Source: Telluria aromaticivorans
Lineage (GTDB): Bacteria; Pseudomonadota; Gammaproteobacteria; Burkholderiales; Burkholderiaceae_D
Direction of reading: 5' to 3'
NCBI RefSeq assembly: GCF_013003915.1
Contig: NZ_JABAIV010000006.1
Coordinates: 158,812-222,811, forward strand
DNA: 64,000 nucleotides
Part shown: positions 26,456 through 36,333 of the stretch, one piece after another
How the letters are laid out: every line of letters begins with the position of its first letter
How positions within the stretch are numbered: position 1 is the stretch's first letter
Notes under the pieces: model-generated
Databases searched by the model: none
What the model was told of the DNA's origin: nothing
Seen by the model: only the letters and a program-made list of their open reading frames with translations
Position numbers and translations under genes: made by a program

Positions 26456-28528
26456 TTACCAGAAAATCACGCGCTCCTGCGGCGCCAGGTACATCTTGTC
26501 GCCCGGCTTGACCTCGAAGGCTTCATAGAAGCCCGGATGGTTGCGCAGGCTGCCGTTGACGCGGAATTCCGCCGGCGAGTGCGGGTCCGACTTGACCTGG
26601 GCCACCAGTGCCGCATCGCGCGCCTTGCCCTTGCGGGCCTGGGACAAGCCCATGAACAAACGCTGCTCGGCGCTGAAACCGTCGATCACCGGCCCCGGCT
26701 TGCCCTTCAGATAGATCTTATAGGCGCGGCTGGCCATGATGGCGCCGGCGTTGTCGGCGATGTTCTCGCCCAGGGTCAGGTCGCCATTTACCGTGTAGCC
26801 GGGCAGCGGGCTGTAGGCGCCGTATTGCGCGACCAGCACCTTGCCGCGCGCTGCGAATTTCTCCGCATCTTCCCTGGTCCACCAGTTACGCAGGTTGCCG
26901 TCGCCGTCGAACTGCGAACCCTTGTCATCAAATGCGTGGCTGATCTCGTGGCCGATCGAGATGCCGACCGAGCCGTAGTTCACTGCCGGCTCGGCGTCGG
27001 CGTCGTACAGCGGATACTGCAGGCGCGCCGCCGGGAACACGACCTCGTTCAGGGTCGGGCTGTAATAGGCGTTCACGGTCTGCGGCGACATGCTCCAGGC
27101 GCTGCGGTCGACCGGCTTGCCGAGGCGACCCACGTTGTACTCGTGGCTGAATTCCCGCGAGCGCATCACGTTGCCAACCAGGTCGCCGCGCACGACCCTC
27201 AGCCTGGCGTAATCGCGCCACTTGTTCGGGTAGCCGATCTTGACCTTGATCTTCGAGAGCTTGACCTGCGCCTGCTTCTTGGTCTCCGGCGACATCCAGT
27301 CCAGCAGTTCGATGCCTTCACCGAAGGCGGTGATGAAGTTCTTCGCCATGTCCTGGACCTGCTGCCTGCGCTCGGCCGGGAAGTGCTGGGCCACATAGGC
27401 CTTGCCGACCACTTCGCTCAGGTTGCGGTTGATCTCGGCGACCGCGCGCTTGTCCAGCGGGCGGTTCTCCTTGGCGCCGGACAGCACGGTGCCGCGGAAG
27501 GCGAAGCCCTCGTCCACGAAGGGCTGCGACAGGTAAGGCGCGTAGGCGCTCAGCAGGCGGAACTCGAAATAGGGCTTCCACACTTCGAGGGGCGTGGCGG
27601 CGATCAGCTTGTCCAGGGCGGCGAGATAGGAAGGCTGGTTGACGATCACCGACCCGGCCTTGCCGGCGCCGGTGCCTTGCAGGTAAGTCTTCCAGTCGAA
27701 GCCGGGAGTCAGCTTACCCAGTTCGGCCACAGTCATCTTGTTGTAGCGCTTGACCGGATCGCGGTTCTCGACCTTGGTCCACTGCACGCGGGCGATCTCG
27801 GTTTCCAGGGTCACGATCTGCTGGGCCTTGGCCGCCGCATCCCGGTGGCCGGCCAGCGCCAGCATCTTCTCGATGTGCGCCTCGTATTTGGCGCGGATGT
27901 CCTTCAGGCGCGCGTCATCAAGCGACAGGTAATAGTCGCGGTCGGGCATGCCGAGGCCCGACTGCGAAATGCCGACGATATAGCGGGTCGATTCCTTGTT
28001 GTCCTGGCCGACGTACATGTCGAGCGGTGCGTCGGCGCCGATGCGCGCAAAGCGCGCCATCAGGGAAGCCAGCGCGCGCTTGTCCTTCAGCGCGGCCACG
28101 CGCGCCAGCTCACCTTTCAAGGGGGCCAGGCCCAGTGCATTGCGGCGCGCTTCGTCCACGTAGCTGGTGTAGAAGTCGCCCATCTTCTGCGCGTCGGAGC
28201 CGGCCGGCGCGTTCTTCGCCGCGGCGGCGCCCTCGATGATGGTGCGGATCTGCTGCTCGACCCGGTCCTGGGCGATATTGAAGGCGCCCCAGCTCGAACG
28301 GTCCGCCGGGATGTCCACGTCCTTGAGCCATGTACCCTGGGTGTAGCGGAAGAAGTCGTCCTGTGGGCGCACGGCGCGGTCCATCGCCGCGACCTCGATA
28401 CCGGATGCCGCGCCTGCGCTAGCCGCCGATGGCGCCGTGCCATGTGCGCCGTCATGCCCGCCGGCGTGGGCCACGCATTGGGCTGCGAACAGGCCCGCCA
28501 CCAAACTACTGCACAAGCTGCGCTTCAT
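26456..28528 (-). CDS. M13-family metallopeptidase (neprilysin/PepO-like), secreted
   Basis: A 690-aa zinc endopeptidase. The signal peptide is KRSLCSSLVAGLFAAQCVAHA; the long N-terminal M13 domain (about 50-440) precedes the catalytic domain. The zinc motif is in IGHEISHAFDDKGSQFD, and the second ligand in GDLTLGENIADNAG. The C-terminus ends in FW, as many family members end in a conserved aromatic-containing CRVW-like tail. It would cut small peptides in the periplasm or outside. The ATG at 28528 has GGAGAG upstream. Monocistronic. Confidence 0.94.
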   Translation of the reverse strand: MKRSLCSSLVAGLFAAQCVAHAGGHDGAHGTAPSAASAGAASGIEVAAMDRAVRPQDDFFRYTQGTWLKDVDIPADRSSWGAFNIAQDRVEQQIRTIIEGAAAAKNAPAGSDAQKMGDFYTSYVDEARRNALGLAPLKGELARVAALKDKRALASLMARFARIGADAPLDMYVGQDNKESTRYIVGISQSGLGMPDRDYYLSLDDARLKDIRAKYEAHIEKMLALAGHRDAAAKAQQIVTLETEIARVQWTKVENRDPVKRYNKMTVAELGKLTPGFDWKTYLQGTGAGKAGSVIVNQPSYLAALDKLIAATPLEVWKPYFEFRLLSAYAPYLSQPFVDEGFAFRGTVLSGAKENRPLDKRAVAEINRNLSEVVGKAYVAQHFPAERRQQVQDMAKNFITAFGEGIELLDWMSPETKKQAQVKLSKIKVKIGYPNKWRDYARLRVVRGDLVGNVMRSREFSHEYNVGRLGKPVDRSAWSMSPQTVNAYYSPTLNEVVFPAARLQYPLYDADAEPAVNYGSVGISIGHEISHAFDDKGSQFDGDGNLRNWWTREDAEKFAARGKVLVAQYGAYSPLPGYTVNGDLTLGENIADNAGAIMASRAYKIYLKGKPGPVIDGFSAEQRLFMGLSQARKGKARDAALVAQVKSDPHSPAEFRVNGSLRNHPGFYEAFEVKPGDKMYLAPQERVIFW

Positions 28529-28674
28529 GTCTCTCTCCGTATTGTTGGGAACCGGTCGATGCTAATCGAACCCGATGAGCTATGCCAAGCGCATTTTAGT
28601 AGCATGTTGTGCCAGAACCCCCGTCAATACAGGCGCTATGCAAAATGTGCTGGGCCGGCGCGGCGGCATTTGGG

Positions 28675-28702
28675 CAAAGAAAACGCCACCCGCAGGTGGC
28701 GC
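28675..28702 (-). terminator. intrinsic terminator of the LivK-like gene
   Basis: On the reverse strand CGCCACC pairs with GGTGGCG across TGCG and runs into TTTTCTTT. It lies 27-54 bases past the stop of the leftward ABC-binding protein gene. Confidence 0.85.
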
Positions 28703-28728
28703 CGAGTGATACCGCTGCTGGTGCTGCC

Positions 28729-29874
28729 CTACTTCTCGCGCACCACCTGCAGTTTGGCCTTCTTGCCCTTGCGGTAGGTGTACAGCGTCATCGCGGCATC
28801 GCGCAGGTCGCCTTTGGGGTCGAAGGCAATGGTGCCGGTGACGCCCTCGTGCCGGATGCCCGCCAGCACCGGCAGGAATTTCGCCGGATCGCTCGATTGC
28901 GCCTTCTGCATGGCGGCGGCGAACACCATCACCGCATCGTAGGCATACGGTGCGTAGGTCTCAACCGGCAACTTGAAGCGCTCGCGGTAGCGTTCCGTGA
29001 AAGCGGTAAAGCCTGCCTCCTGCGCGCCGGTGACGCCGCCCGCCACCACGCAGAACACCTTGTCGTCGCCGAGCGCGTCGCCGGCCAGCAACGGCAGTTT
29101 TTCCGAGCACACCCCGTCGCCGGCGACCAGCCTGGCCTGCAGCCCCAGGGTCTTCATCTGCTTGAGCATCGGGCCGGCCACGGCATCCATGCCGCCATAG
29201 AAGATCACGTCCGGCTTGTGGCCACGGATCTGGGTCAGGATGGCGTTGAAGTCGGTGGCCTTGTCGTTGGTGAACTGGCGGCTGACCACGGTCGCTCCGC
29301 CCAGGCGCCGTACTTCCTTCGCGAACTGGTCTGCCAGCCCCTGGCCGAAGGCGGTGCGGTCGTCGATGACGGCGATCTTTTTCGCCTTGAGGGTATTGAT
29401 GGAATAGGCCGCCAGCGTGCGGCCGATCAGGTTGTCGTTCGCCACGACCCGGAACGCGGTCTTGTAGCCCTGCTGGGTGTACAGCGGGGTCGTGGCGGCC
29501 GGCGAAATCTGCGGGATGCCGGCACTGGCATAGATCTTCGACGCCGGCACGGTCGTGCCCGAGTTAAGGTGGCCGACCACGCCGGCGACGCGTGCATCGA
29601 CCAGTTTCTGCGCGACGGCCGTTCCGGTCTTCGGGTCGGCGCCGTCGTCCTCAGCCTGCAGGATCCACTTGAGCTTGCGCCCACCGATCGCCACGCCCTT
29701 GGCATTGAGCTCGTCGATGGCCATGCGGGCGCCGTATTCGATGTCCTTGCCCTGGTGGGCGCCGGTACCGGAGAGCGGCGAGGCGGTGCCGATCTTCACT
29801 TCGGTTTGCGCATGCACGCCGGGGACGGCGGCGAGCGACAGGACAATGGACGGGATCACGGCGAACGAACGCAT
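28729..29874 (-). CDS. branched-chain amino-acid-type ABC transporter substrate-binding protein
   Basis: A 381-aa periplasmic binding protein of the LivJ/LivK (Peripla_BP_6) family. The signal peptide ends AAVPGVHA-QTEVKIG. The mature start VKIGTASPLSGTGAHQGKDIEYGARMAIDELNAKG is diagnostic, as are the hinge segments GVVGHLNSGTTVPAS and DVIFYGGMDAVAGPMLKQ. The start is ATG 29874 with an AAAGG site; a frame to 30027 is rejected. No permease or ATPase genes are adjacent, so it is an orphan receptor or works with a transporter elsewhere. Confidence 0.94.
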   Translation of the reverse strand: MRSFAVIPSIVLSLAAVPGVHAQTEVKIGTASPLSGTGAHQGKDIEYGARMAIDELNAKGVAIGGRKLKWILQAEDDGADPKTGTAVAQKLVDARVAGVVGHLNSGTTVPASKIYASAGIPQISPAATTPLYTQQGYKTAFRVVANDNLIGRTLAAYSINTLKAKKIAVIDDRTAFGQGLADQFAKEVRRLGGATVVSRQFTNDKATDFNAILTQIRGHKPDVIFYGGMDAVAGPMLKQMKTLGLQARLVAGDGVCSEKLPLLAGDALGDDKVFCVVAGGVTGAQEAGFTAFTERYRERFKLPVETYAPYAYDAVMVFAAAMQKAQSSDPAKFLPVLAGIRHEGVTGTIAFDPKGDLRDAAMTLYTYRKGKKAKLQVVREK

Positions 29875-30071
29875 GGGCAGCCTTTTCTCGGATGGATGCG
29901 TTCGATTGTACTGCCGCCTTGCAAGACAGCCAATCGGCAGGCGTGCACCATGCGATGGACGACCCAGGACCCTGCTTGATTTCCGCGCGCGCGACGCTAG
30001 GCTGAAGACATCGGCGTGCGGCGCCATGGCCGCCCGGCCTGGTGCTCAAGCCGACTCATCGAGGAGATGTC

Positions 30072-30524
30072 ATGACTATTCAAGAAAACAAACGCCTCGT
30101 CATGGAAGCGTATGAGTTGTTCAAGAAGGGGGACATACCAAGCCTGCTGGAGCGGTATCGCGACGATGCCGAGTGGATCGGCCCCGATTCGGACATCGTG
30201 CCCTTCGCCGGCACCTACCATGGCAAGGCCGGCATCGCGCAGTTCTTCCAGAAGCTGGGCGAGTCTTCGCAGGCCACCCGGTTCGAGGTCAGGGATTGCA
30301 TCGCCGAGGGCGACAAGGTGGTCGTCATTGGCGAGGCAAGCTGGCTGGTCAAGGCGACCGGACACAGCTACGACGTGCCATGGACGCACGTGATCACGCT
30401 ACGCGACGGCAAGGTGGCCAGCTTCGAAACCATTTATGACCCCACGACCGCCGAAAAGGCATTCGGCGCCGACACGGGCGCTCAACCGGCAGCGGCCTCG
30501 AAGGGGGCACAGCTACCCCATTGA
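30072..30524 (+). CDS. SnoaL-like/NTF2-fold protein
   Basis: A 150-aa protein with a single cone-shaped NTF2-like domain: NKRLVMEAYELFKKGDIPSLLERYRDDAEWIGP, FAGTYHGKAGIAQFFQKLG and WTHVITLRDGKVASFETIYD follow the ketosteroid-isomerase/SnoaL pattern. The start ATG 30072 has GAGGAG 6 bases upstream. The fold is used for varied small-molecule chemistry, so the reaction is unknown. The C-terminal 20 residues are Ala/Gly-rich and disordered. It converges with the methyltransferase gene. Confidence 0.85.
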   Translation: MTIQENKRLVMEAYELFKKGDIPSLLERYRDDAEWIGPDSDIVPFAGTYHGKAGIAQFFQKLGESSQATRFEVRDCIAEGDKVVVIGEASWLVKATGHSYDVPWTHVITLRDGKVASFETIYDPTTAEKAFGADTGAQPAAASKGAQLPH

Positions 30525-30592
30525 ACGCGCGCACGGCCGGCCGGGACGCTTGCCCCGGTCGGCACTGTGCTTCCCTTGTCAGTGCAGCACGG

Positions 30593-31468
30593 TCAGTGCA
30601 GCACGTCAGGTGGACGCTTGATGATGACCGCCTCCAGGTATTCGCAAGGCACCACCAGCGAGTCGTCGCCCGAGACATTGAAGCGCTCGAGCAAGGCCAC
30701 GATCTCGCCCTGGAGTGCCTGTTGTCCCGCCGGGTCGAGCGCATTGAAGGCCTTGTGCACCGGCCCGTAGTAATCGCGGAACACTTGCAGCCAGTGCGCG
30801 GTGGAACCGTAGCGCATGTTGAACATCTTGCGCTCGGCACGGATACTCGCAGCACTACTGCCGAACAGCTGGCGCAGGTAGTCTTCGGTTCCCCAGCGCG
30901 GCGGCGGGGTCAGGCCGGCCGGTGGCGGCACGTACTTGCCGACCGTCTTGAACAGGGTGCCGATGAAACCGTCCGGGGTCCAGTTGGCGATACCGATCCG
31001 GCCGCCCGGCCGCACCACCCGCATCATCTCGCTGGCAGAACGGGCGTGGTCCGGCGCGAACATGATGCCGAAGGTCGATAGCGCAACGTCGAAACTGCCG
31101 TCGTGGAAGGGCAGCGCCTCGGCGTCGGCTTCGCGGAAATCGACGGCCAGGCCCTCGGCCGCGGCGCGGGCGCGGCCTTTTTCCAGCAGCGCGGGAACAT
31201 AGTCGGTGGAGGTCACGTGGGCAAAGCGGCGCGCCGCCGCGAGCGTGGCATTGCCGTTGCCCGCGGCGATGTCGATGACGCGCTCGCCGGCGTGGATGTC
31301 GGCAGCCTCGGCGAGCGACTCACCGACGATCTGCAGCGTCACCCCGATGATGGCGAAGTCGCCGCTGGCCCAGGTGGCCTGCTGGCGCTGCTTGATCGCT
31401 GCGAAGTCGGGGGTGGGAAGGCCGGGCGCCTGGTCCGGCGCCGGTGTGGAGGGGGTGGGTTGGTTCAT
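30593..31468 (-). CDS. class I SAM-dependent methyltransferase
   Basis: A 291-aa Rossmann methyltransferase of the UbiE/Methyltransf_11 type. Motif I VIDIAAGNGNATLAAARR binds SAM; ADAEALPFHDGSFDVALSTFGIMFAPD contains motifs II/III, and MMRVVRPGGRIGIANWTPDGF follows. It has a Pro-rich N-terminal tail. The substrate is unknown; the pattern resembles small-molecule methyltransferases rather than UbiE itself. The ATG at 31468 has GAGGAG upstream. Confidence 0.88.
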   Translation of the reverse strand: MNQPTPSTPAPDQAPGLPTPDFAAIKQRQQATWASGDFAIIGVTLQIVGESLAEAADIHAGERVIDIAAGNGNATLAAARRFAHVTSTDYVPALLEKGRARAAAEGLAVDFREADAEALPFHDGSFDVALSTFGIMFAPDHARSASEMMRVVRPGGRIGIANWTPDGFIGTLFKTVGKYVPPPAGLTPPPRWGTEDYLRQLFGSSAASIRAERKMFNMRYGSTAHWLQVFRDYYGPVHKAFNALDPAGQQALQGEIVALLERFNVSGDDSLVVPCEYLEAVIIKRPPDVLH

Positions 31469-31780
31469 GACAGGTCTCCTCGGGAAGTCCCGGCGGTTGA
31501 AACCACGATTAGACTCACGGGAAGCGAAAAAGATCGCCGCCCCCGGTGCCTGCCCGGAACCGTCCGCTCATCCATGCGCACGTTAGCGCGGCGTTGGTGC
31601 GCCGGGTTTCTGGAGCCGGGGCTATACTCGGTTGTAGCCTGATCGACATGCACTGGCCCTGTCATGGGGCCGGATGGCTGGCGATCGCTGGTCCATAGCG
31701 CTTACGTCGTTCCCGGCTGTTGCGCACCTGCTTGCCGCGGAACGAACACACCAATAATCCATATATTGACAGGGGGTAGC
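31469..31780. other. 312-bp intergenic region between divergent genes
   Basis: It separates the leftward methyltransferase gene from the rightward host-attachment-type gene. A TATACT at 31623-31628 could be a -10 for the rightward gene, but no convincing -35 is visible. No conserved frame, hairpin or repeat was seen. Confidence 0.5.
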
Positions 31781-32287
31781 ATGCCAACAACCTGGATTCT
31801 TTCGGCCAATGCAGGCCGTGCACGGTTCTTCTCGGAGTCTGACCCGGCCAAGCCGTTGCAGGAAATCGAAGACATGGTCAGTCCAGGGGCGCAGCTGCGC
31901 ACCCAGGACACTGAAACCGATAAGCTCAGCCCCACCGCTGCGTCGAGCAGCCGCCACAGCATCGGCGGCAACGAGGGCGCGGGCATGGCCCACAACGCCA
32001 AGGCAGGGGCGCCGAATAAACTGTACCAGCCTGCACAGACGCCGGACCAGCACCAGGCCGAACTGTTCGCCAGGGACATCTCTAATTTCCTGCTGAAGGG
32101 GCACCAGGACGGCCGCTTCCAGAGCTTGATCATTGCCGCCTCGCCTGAGTTCCTCGGAACCCTGCGCCCGCATCTGGATGCGCAAGTCAAAGGGCTGATC
32201 AAGTCCGAGTTCAACAAGGACTATACCCACTCCAACGCGCAACAGCTGCGCGAGCAGTTGCATGCACAGGCGGCGAAGGCTGAATAA
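31781..32287 (+). CDS. host-attachment-type protein (Host_attach, PF10116 family)
   Basis: A 168-aa protein starting TTWILSANAGRARFFSES, the family signature (also found in baeRF archaeo-eukaryotic release-factor-like domains). The middle GGNEGAGMAHNA is polar, and the C-terminal half has ARDISNFLLKGHQDGRFQSLIIAASPEFLGTLRPHL. The name comes from an Agrobacterium protein needed for plant attachment; the molecular function is uncertain. The ATG at 31781 has AGGGGG upstream. A strong terminator follows. Confidence 0.87.
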   Translation: MPTTWILSANAGRARFFSESDPAKPLQEIEDMVSPGAQLRTQDTETDKLSPTAASSSRHSIGGNEGAGMAHNAKAGAPNKLYQPAQTPDQHQAELFARDISNFLLKGHQDGRFQSLIIAASPEFLGTLRPHLDAQVKGLIKSEFNKDYTHSNAQQLREQLHAQAAKAE

Positions 32288-32308
32288 GGCCTATTGCCCC
32301 ATCACCAG

Positions 32309-32337
32309 CGCCAACCGATACGGTTGGCGTTTTTTTT
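32309..32337 (+). terminator. strong intrinsic terminator after the host-attachment gene
   Basis: CGCCAACCG pairs with CGGTTGGCG across ATA, followed by eight T residues. It also separates the gene from the opposing diguanylate cyclase. Confidence 0.95.
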
Positions 32338-32361
32338 GGGGCAAGCGCCGGAAGGAAAACC

Positions 32362-33714
32362 TCAATGCGCGGCGCTGCGGCGCTGGCCCGATGAGGCCGC
32401 GCAGATCTGGTTGCGCCCGCCCTCTTTCGCTTCGTACAGCATCGCGTCCGCGCGCAGGAACAATTCGTTCTCGCTCTTGTATTCGGGATAGGCCGCGACC
32501 CCGCCGCTGAAGGAGAAATGGCGGAAGTCGCCGGCGCCGACCTCGAACGGAATGGCGCAGAACGCCTGGCGCATCGCATCCAGCCTGGCCCATCCTTGCT
32601 CGAGCGTGCAATCCCAGAACACGACCACGAATTCTTCGCCGCCGAAACGGCTGAGCAGGTCCGATTCGCCAACCTGCGAAGCCAGGGTCAGCGAGAGGCG
32701 CTTGATGACGATGTCGCCGAAGTAATGGCCCCAGGTATCGTTGATGGTCTTGAACTTGTCGATATCGATGACGCCGAACGCAAGCTGGCACCCTTCCAGT
32801 CCCGCGCGCCGGATCAGGTCCTGGGCCTTTTTCTGCAGGCCGACCTTGTTGAGCAGGCCGGTTGCGCGGTCCTTGCCGATCAGGTCGCGGCCAATGCGGA
32901 TCTTGCTGGCCCGGTTGACGAGCTGGGCCGCCAGCAAATCGGCATCGGCCACCGGCACGATCGCGTCGAAGCCGCTGGCCAGCGCGCGCCGGGTCAGCGC
33001 CGGATCCGGCTGGCGCTGCAGCAGCGCGATTTCGCGCACCGGGTCCGCTTCCATGTTCTTCCTGAGCACCCGCACCAGCGACTCGGTGCGCGCGTATTCG
33101 GCGTCGGTGATGAGCACGATGTCGGGCTGGAGCTCCTTGACCCGCAGGTGCAGGGTCTGGGCGTCGAGGTGGTGGGTCAGCTCGATGCGCTCGTCCAGCA
33201 GGGCCGCCGGGTCCAGCCCGGCCAGCTCGCCCAGGTAGATCAGCCGCACCAGGTCGCCGCGCTTTTGCTGGACGAACAGGTTGAACAGCTTGTCGACCAG
33301 CACGTCGTTGGCGATCGGTTTTTCAGCATAGGCCAGGCAATTGCTGTCCACCAGGCGTTGTTGCAACAAGAAACGGCTCCCCTGGCGCGCACTCTGCAGG
33401 TAAACATAGCTGTGTTTGCACGGCAGGCGCTGCAGCAATTCGCCGAGCATCAGGGTCTTGCGGCTGTCCTGCATGTCTGCCTGCATATTGTGCAAGGCAT
33501 CCAGGTCGATCACGTACAGGCTGTGGCACCCATCGGCTTCGACCGCGGCCACGAAATTGCTGACCTCGCTAAAGAAGAGGATGTCGAAATCGTATTTGTG
33601 CGCGCATAGCAGCAACTCGGACCGGTTGTCCTTGATGAAAAAGTTTTGAGACAGGAACAGTACCTTGTTTTTATAGAGTGGCACGTCGCTCATCATGTTC
33701 TCGTCAGCGTTCAT
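32362..33714 (-). CDS. diguanylate cyclase (GGDEF) with an N-terminal receiver-like region
   Basis: A 450-aa protein. The C-terminal GGDEF domain (about 285-440) has the active-site variant [12 protein letters not shown], which is catalytically competent in the family, plus [20 protein letters not shown] upstream, so it should make c-di-GMP. The inhibitory I-site RxxD is replaced by GESD, so product feedback is probably lost. The N-terminal 280 residues contain two receiver-like blocks ([26 protein letters not shown]) but no recognisable phosphoacceptor cluster or membrane segment, and should be cytosolic. The start is ATG 33714, with a second ATG six codons in. Confidence 0.9.
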   Translation of the reverse strand: MNADENMMSDVPLYKNKVLFLSQNFFIKDNRSELLLCAHKYDFDILFFSEVSNFVAAVEADGCHSLYVIDLDALHNMQADMQDSRKTLMLGELLQRLPCKHSYVYLQSARQGSRFLLQQRLVDSNCLAYAEKPIANDVLVDKLFNLFVQQKRGDLVRLIYLGELAGLDPAALLDERIELTHHLDAQTLHLRVKELQPDIVLITDAEYARTESLVRVLRKNMEADPVREIALLQRQPDPALTRRALASGFDAIVPVADADLLAAQLVNRASKIRIGRDLIGKDRATGLLNKVGLQKKAQDLIRRAGLEGCQLAFGVIDIDKFKTINDTWGHYFGDIVIKRLSLTLASQVGESDLLSRFGGEEFVVVFWDCTLEQGWARLDAMRQAFCAIPFEVGAGDFRHFSFSGGVAAYPEYKSENELFLRADAMLYEAKEGGRNQICAASSGQRRSAAH

Positions 33715-33916
33715 CGTTGCGGTAAATACCGTTCTTCAACGTCAACCATACACAAGAATTGGTGTCTCATGTGCAATTCTTATGGGCCTGTTGCGAAAAA
33801 ATCCGGCATGTGGCCAGTTCGCGCGGCTGGGATGCCCGCCGTGCGGGATGCCCCAGTGGTTGCTGCGCGAAGTCCGGGGTGCGACAATCTCCGTTTCCCT
33901 TACGCCGACCATCACC

Positions 33917-34255
33917 ATGAGCGCCCTGCCTCCCTGCCCGCAATGCCAGTCCACCTATACCTACGAGGATGGCTCGGGTCAATACGCCTGTCCGGAATGC
34001 GCCCATGAATGGCCAGTCGCGGGCGTCGCTGCAGACGCTGCCCGGGTCTACCGCGACGCATCGGGCACGATCTTGCAGGATGGCGACACCGTCACCGTCA
34101 TCAAGGACCTGAAACCGAAGGGCTCGGGCGGCGTCATCAAGCAGGGAACCAAGGTCAAGAACATCCGGCTGGTCGACAGCGACCACGACATCGACTGCAA
34201 GATCGAGGGCTTCGGCGCCATGAGCCTCAAGACGGAATTTGTCAGGAAGGTCTGA
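33917..34255 (+). CDS. zinc-ribbon alkylphosphonate utilisation protein (YjdM/PhnA)
   Basis: A 112-aa protein: an N-terminal zinc ribbon with CPQC and CPEC pairs, then a beta-rich domain [39 protein letters not shown]. This is the YjdM (formerly PhnA) family; despite the name, phosphonate metabolism has not been shown for it and no phn genes are nearby. The start is ATG 33917; the open frame further upstream lacks family similarity. Probably monocistronic. Confidence 0.93.
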   Translation: MSALPPCPQCQSTYTYEDGSGQYACPECAHEWPVAGVAADAARVYRDASGTILQDGDTVTVIKDLKPKGSGGVIKQGTKVKNIRLVDSDHDIDCKIEGFGAMSLKTEFVRKV

Positions 34256-34392
34256 TCTAACTCAAGCAGATTACTGGAGCCGGGGTCTTTTTCCCGGTCT
34301 TTTCGAACTCCCCGCCCTCCCATTGACTCCAACCCGGATGCCACCGATGCATCCGGGCCTGGCACGCCCTTGTCGCGAGCGGGAGGACAGCG

Positions 34393-36204
34393 ATGAAAAC
34401 AGCACATATCTTTACGGCGGCCGGCGCCCTGGCACTGGCGGGCGCGGCCACGCTTGCCGCGGTCTCGTCGGCACAGGACGCACCCAGGGCGGCGCAGCCC
34501 ACCTTCGATCCGCTGTTCGCCGGCGGGGCCAGCTGCACGCCGGCGCGCGCAGGCCGTCCGCCCTTGCTCGACCGCCTCGTGCTGGCACAGGCGGAAACGG
34601 CACCATTCAAGCCGGGCCAGCAAAAGCCGGCACCGGGCGACAGCGCCATGCCGCCCCTGTACGACAACCTCGGCACCCTGCACGTCCCGATTACCACCAG
34701 CAATCCCAAGGCGCAGGCCTATTTCAACCAGGGCATGCGCCTGACCTTTGCCTTCAACCATGCCGAGGCGGCACGCGCCTTCCGCGCCGCACAAGGCTTC
34801 GATCCCAACTGCGCCATGTGCTACTGGGGCGAAGCACTGGTGCTGGGCCCGAACATCAATGCGCCCATGTTCCCCACGGCAGCGGCACCGGCGGCCGCGG
34901 CGGCAGCCAAGGCCGTGTCCCTGGCCGGCAAGACCACGCCGCACGAGCAGGCCGTGATCCGCGCCGTCGCCAGGCGCTACCTGCCCGAGCCGCCGCAAGA
35001 CCGTTCCGCGCTCGACAAGGCCTATGCGGACGCCATGGCCGAGGCCGCGCGCGCCTTCCCGAACCACGACACCATCCAGGTGCTGTTCGCGGAATCGCTG
35101 ATGGACCTCTCGCCCTGGGATTACTGGCAGGCCGGCGGGGCGGAGCCGAAAAACCGTACCGCCGAGATGATCGCCGCACTGGAGCGGGTGCTGGAGCGCA
35201 ATCCCAGCCATCCGGGCGCGGCTCATTACTACATCCATGCCATGGAAGCCTCCACGCATCCGGAGCGGGCACTGCCGGCGGCCAAGGTGCTGGCGCGGCA
35301 GATACCGGGCGCAGGCCATATCGTCCACATGCCCTCGCATATCTATTACCGGCTGGGCATGTACCGCGATGCCCTGCAATCCAATCTCGACGCCATCGCG
35401 ATCGACGAGCAATACTTCAGCCGCTCGCCCAGCGACCCGGTCTACCGCGGCGCCTACTATCCGCACAACATCCACTTCGTGATGGTCTCGGCCCTGATGG
35501 GCGGTGACGGTCGCACGGCGCTCGAGGCCGCCGGCAAGCTGGACAAGTCGATCCCCGCCGAGGTGCTGAAGGAATTCGCCAGCCTGCAGCCGGTCAAGGC
35601 AGCGCCCTATTTCTCGCACGTGCAGTTCAGCTCGCCGGAGGTGCTGGTGGCCTTGCCCGACCCCGGTCCCGATTTCGTGCTGGTGAAGGCAATGTGGCAT
35701 TACGCCCGCGCGGTCGGGTTTGCTCGCAAGGGCATGCTGCTTGAGGGTAATCGCGAAGTCGCCGCCCTCGACCGGCTCGAAAAGACCGCCGATTTCAAGC
35801 CGATTGCGGACTGGGGCATCCCGGCGCGCGAGGTCGTCCAGACGGCACGCGCCGTTGCGCGCGGGCGGCTGGCCGATGCGCAAGGCAAGCTACCCGAGGC
35901 GATCGCCGCCTACCGCGAGGCCATTGCCGTTCAAGACAAGCTGCCCTATATGGAGCCGCCCCACTGGTATTACCCGGTACGCCAGTCGCTGGGTGCGGCG
36001 CTGCTGCGCTCCGGCCAGCTCGATGCAGCCGAACAGGTGTTCCGCGATTCACTCGCACGCATCCCGAGCAATGGCTGGGCCTTGCGCGGCCTGATCGAGG
36101 TCTACCAGAAGCGCGGCGATGCGCCCGCGCTGGCTGCGGCGCAGAAGCGCTTCGAGACGACCTGGCTGGGCGAACCGGGCGGGCCGCCGCTGGCGCGCCT
36201 GTAA
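34393..36204 (+). CDS. secreted tetratricopeptide-repeat protein with His-rich motifs
   Basis: A 603-aa protein with signal peptide MKTAHIFTAAGALALAGAATL. TPR-like helical pairs run from about residue 105 to the end (AYFNQGMRLTFAFNHAEAARAF, AIAAYREAIAVQ, AEQVFRDSLARIPSNGWALRGL). Unusual are conserved-looking His/Cys motifs: NCAMCYWGEAL, HPGAAHYYIHAMEAS, HIVHMPSHIYYRLG and YYPHNIHF, which could bind a metal. Similar proteins occur widely in Proteobacteria as uncharacterised TPR proteins. RBS GGGAGGA precedes the ATG. It is monocistronic, with a terminator at 36384. Confidence 0.85.
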   Translation: MKTAHIFTAAGALALAGAATLAAVSSAQDAPRAAQPTFDPLFAGGASCTPARAGRPPLLDRLVLAQAETAPFKPGQQKPAPGDSAMPPLYDNLGTLHVPITTSNPKAQAYFNQGMRLTFAFNHAEAARAFRAAQGFDPNCAMCYWGEALVLGPNINAPMFPTAAAPAAAAAAKAVSLAGKTTPHEQAVIRAVARRYLPEPPQDRSALDKAYADAMAEAARAFPNHDTIQVLFAESLMDLSPWDYWQAGGAEPKNRTAEMIAALERVLERNPSHPGAAHYYIHAMEASTHPERALPAAKVLARQIPGAGHIVHMPSHIYYRLGMYRDALQSNLDAIAIDEQYFSRSPSDPVYRGAYYPHNIHFVMVSALMGGDGRTALEAAGKLDKSIPAEVLKEFASLQPVKAAPYFSHVQFSSPEVLVALPDPGPDFVLVKAMWHYARAVGFARKGMLLEGNREVAALDRLEKTADFKPIADWGIPAREVVQTARAVARGRLADAQGKLPEAIAAYREAIAVQDKLPYMEPPHWYYPVRQSLGAALLRSGQLDAAEQVFRDSLARIPSNGWALRGLIEVYQKRGDAPALAAAQKRFETTWLGEPGGPPLARL

Positions 36205-36333
36205 CAGCGAGCGCTTGCCAGCTCACGAGACAAGTTCGGACCGCGCAGCAGCCGGCCATGGCGCGGGCCGTGCGTCCTTGTGGCTGTAGCGCCTTGTTAC
36301 AGACAAGCGCTTTCCCGGCACGGGGCCGGCTGC

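Noticed and set aside
26537-28777. A 746-codon + strand frame opposite the M13 peptidase
   Set aside because: Antisense shadow. The peptidase strand has signal peptide, zinc motif and RBS; this frame has none.
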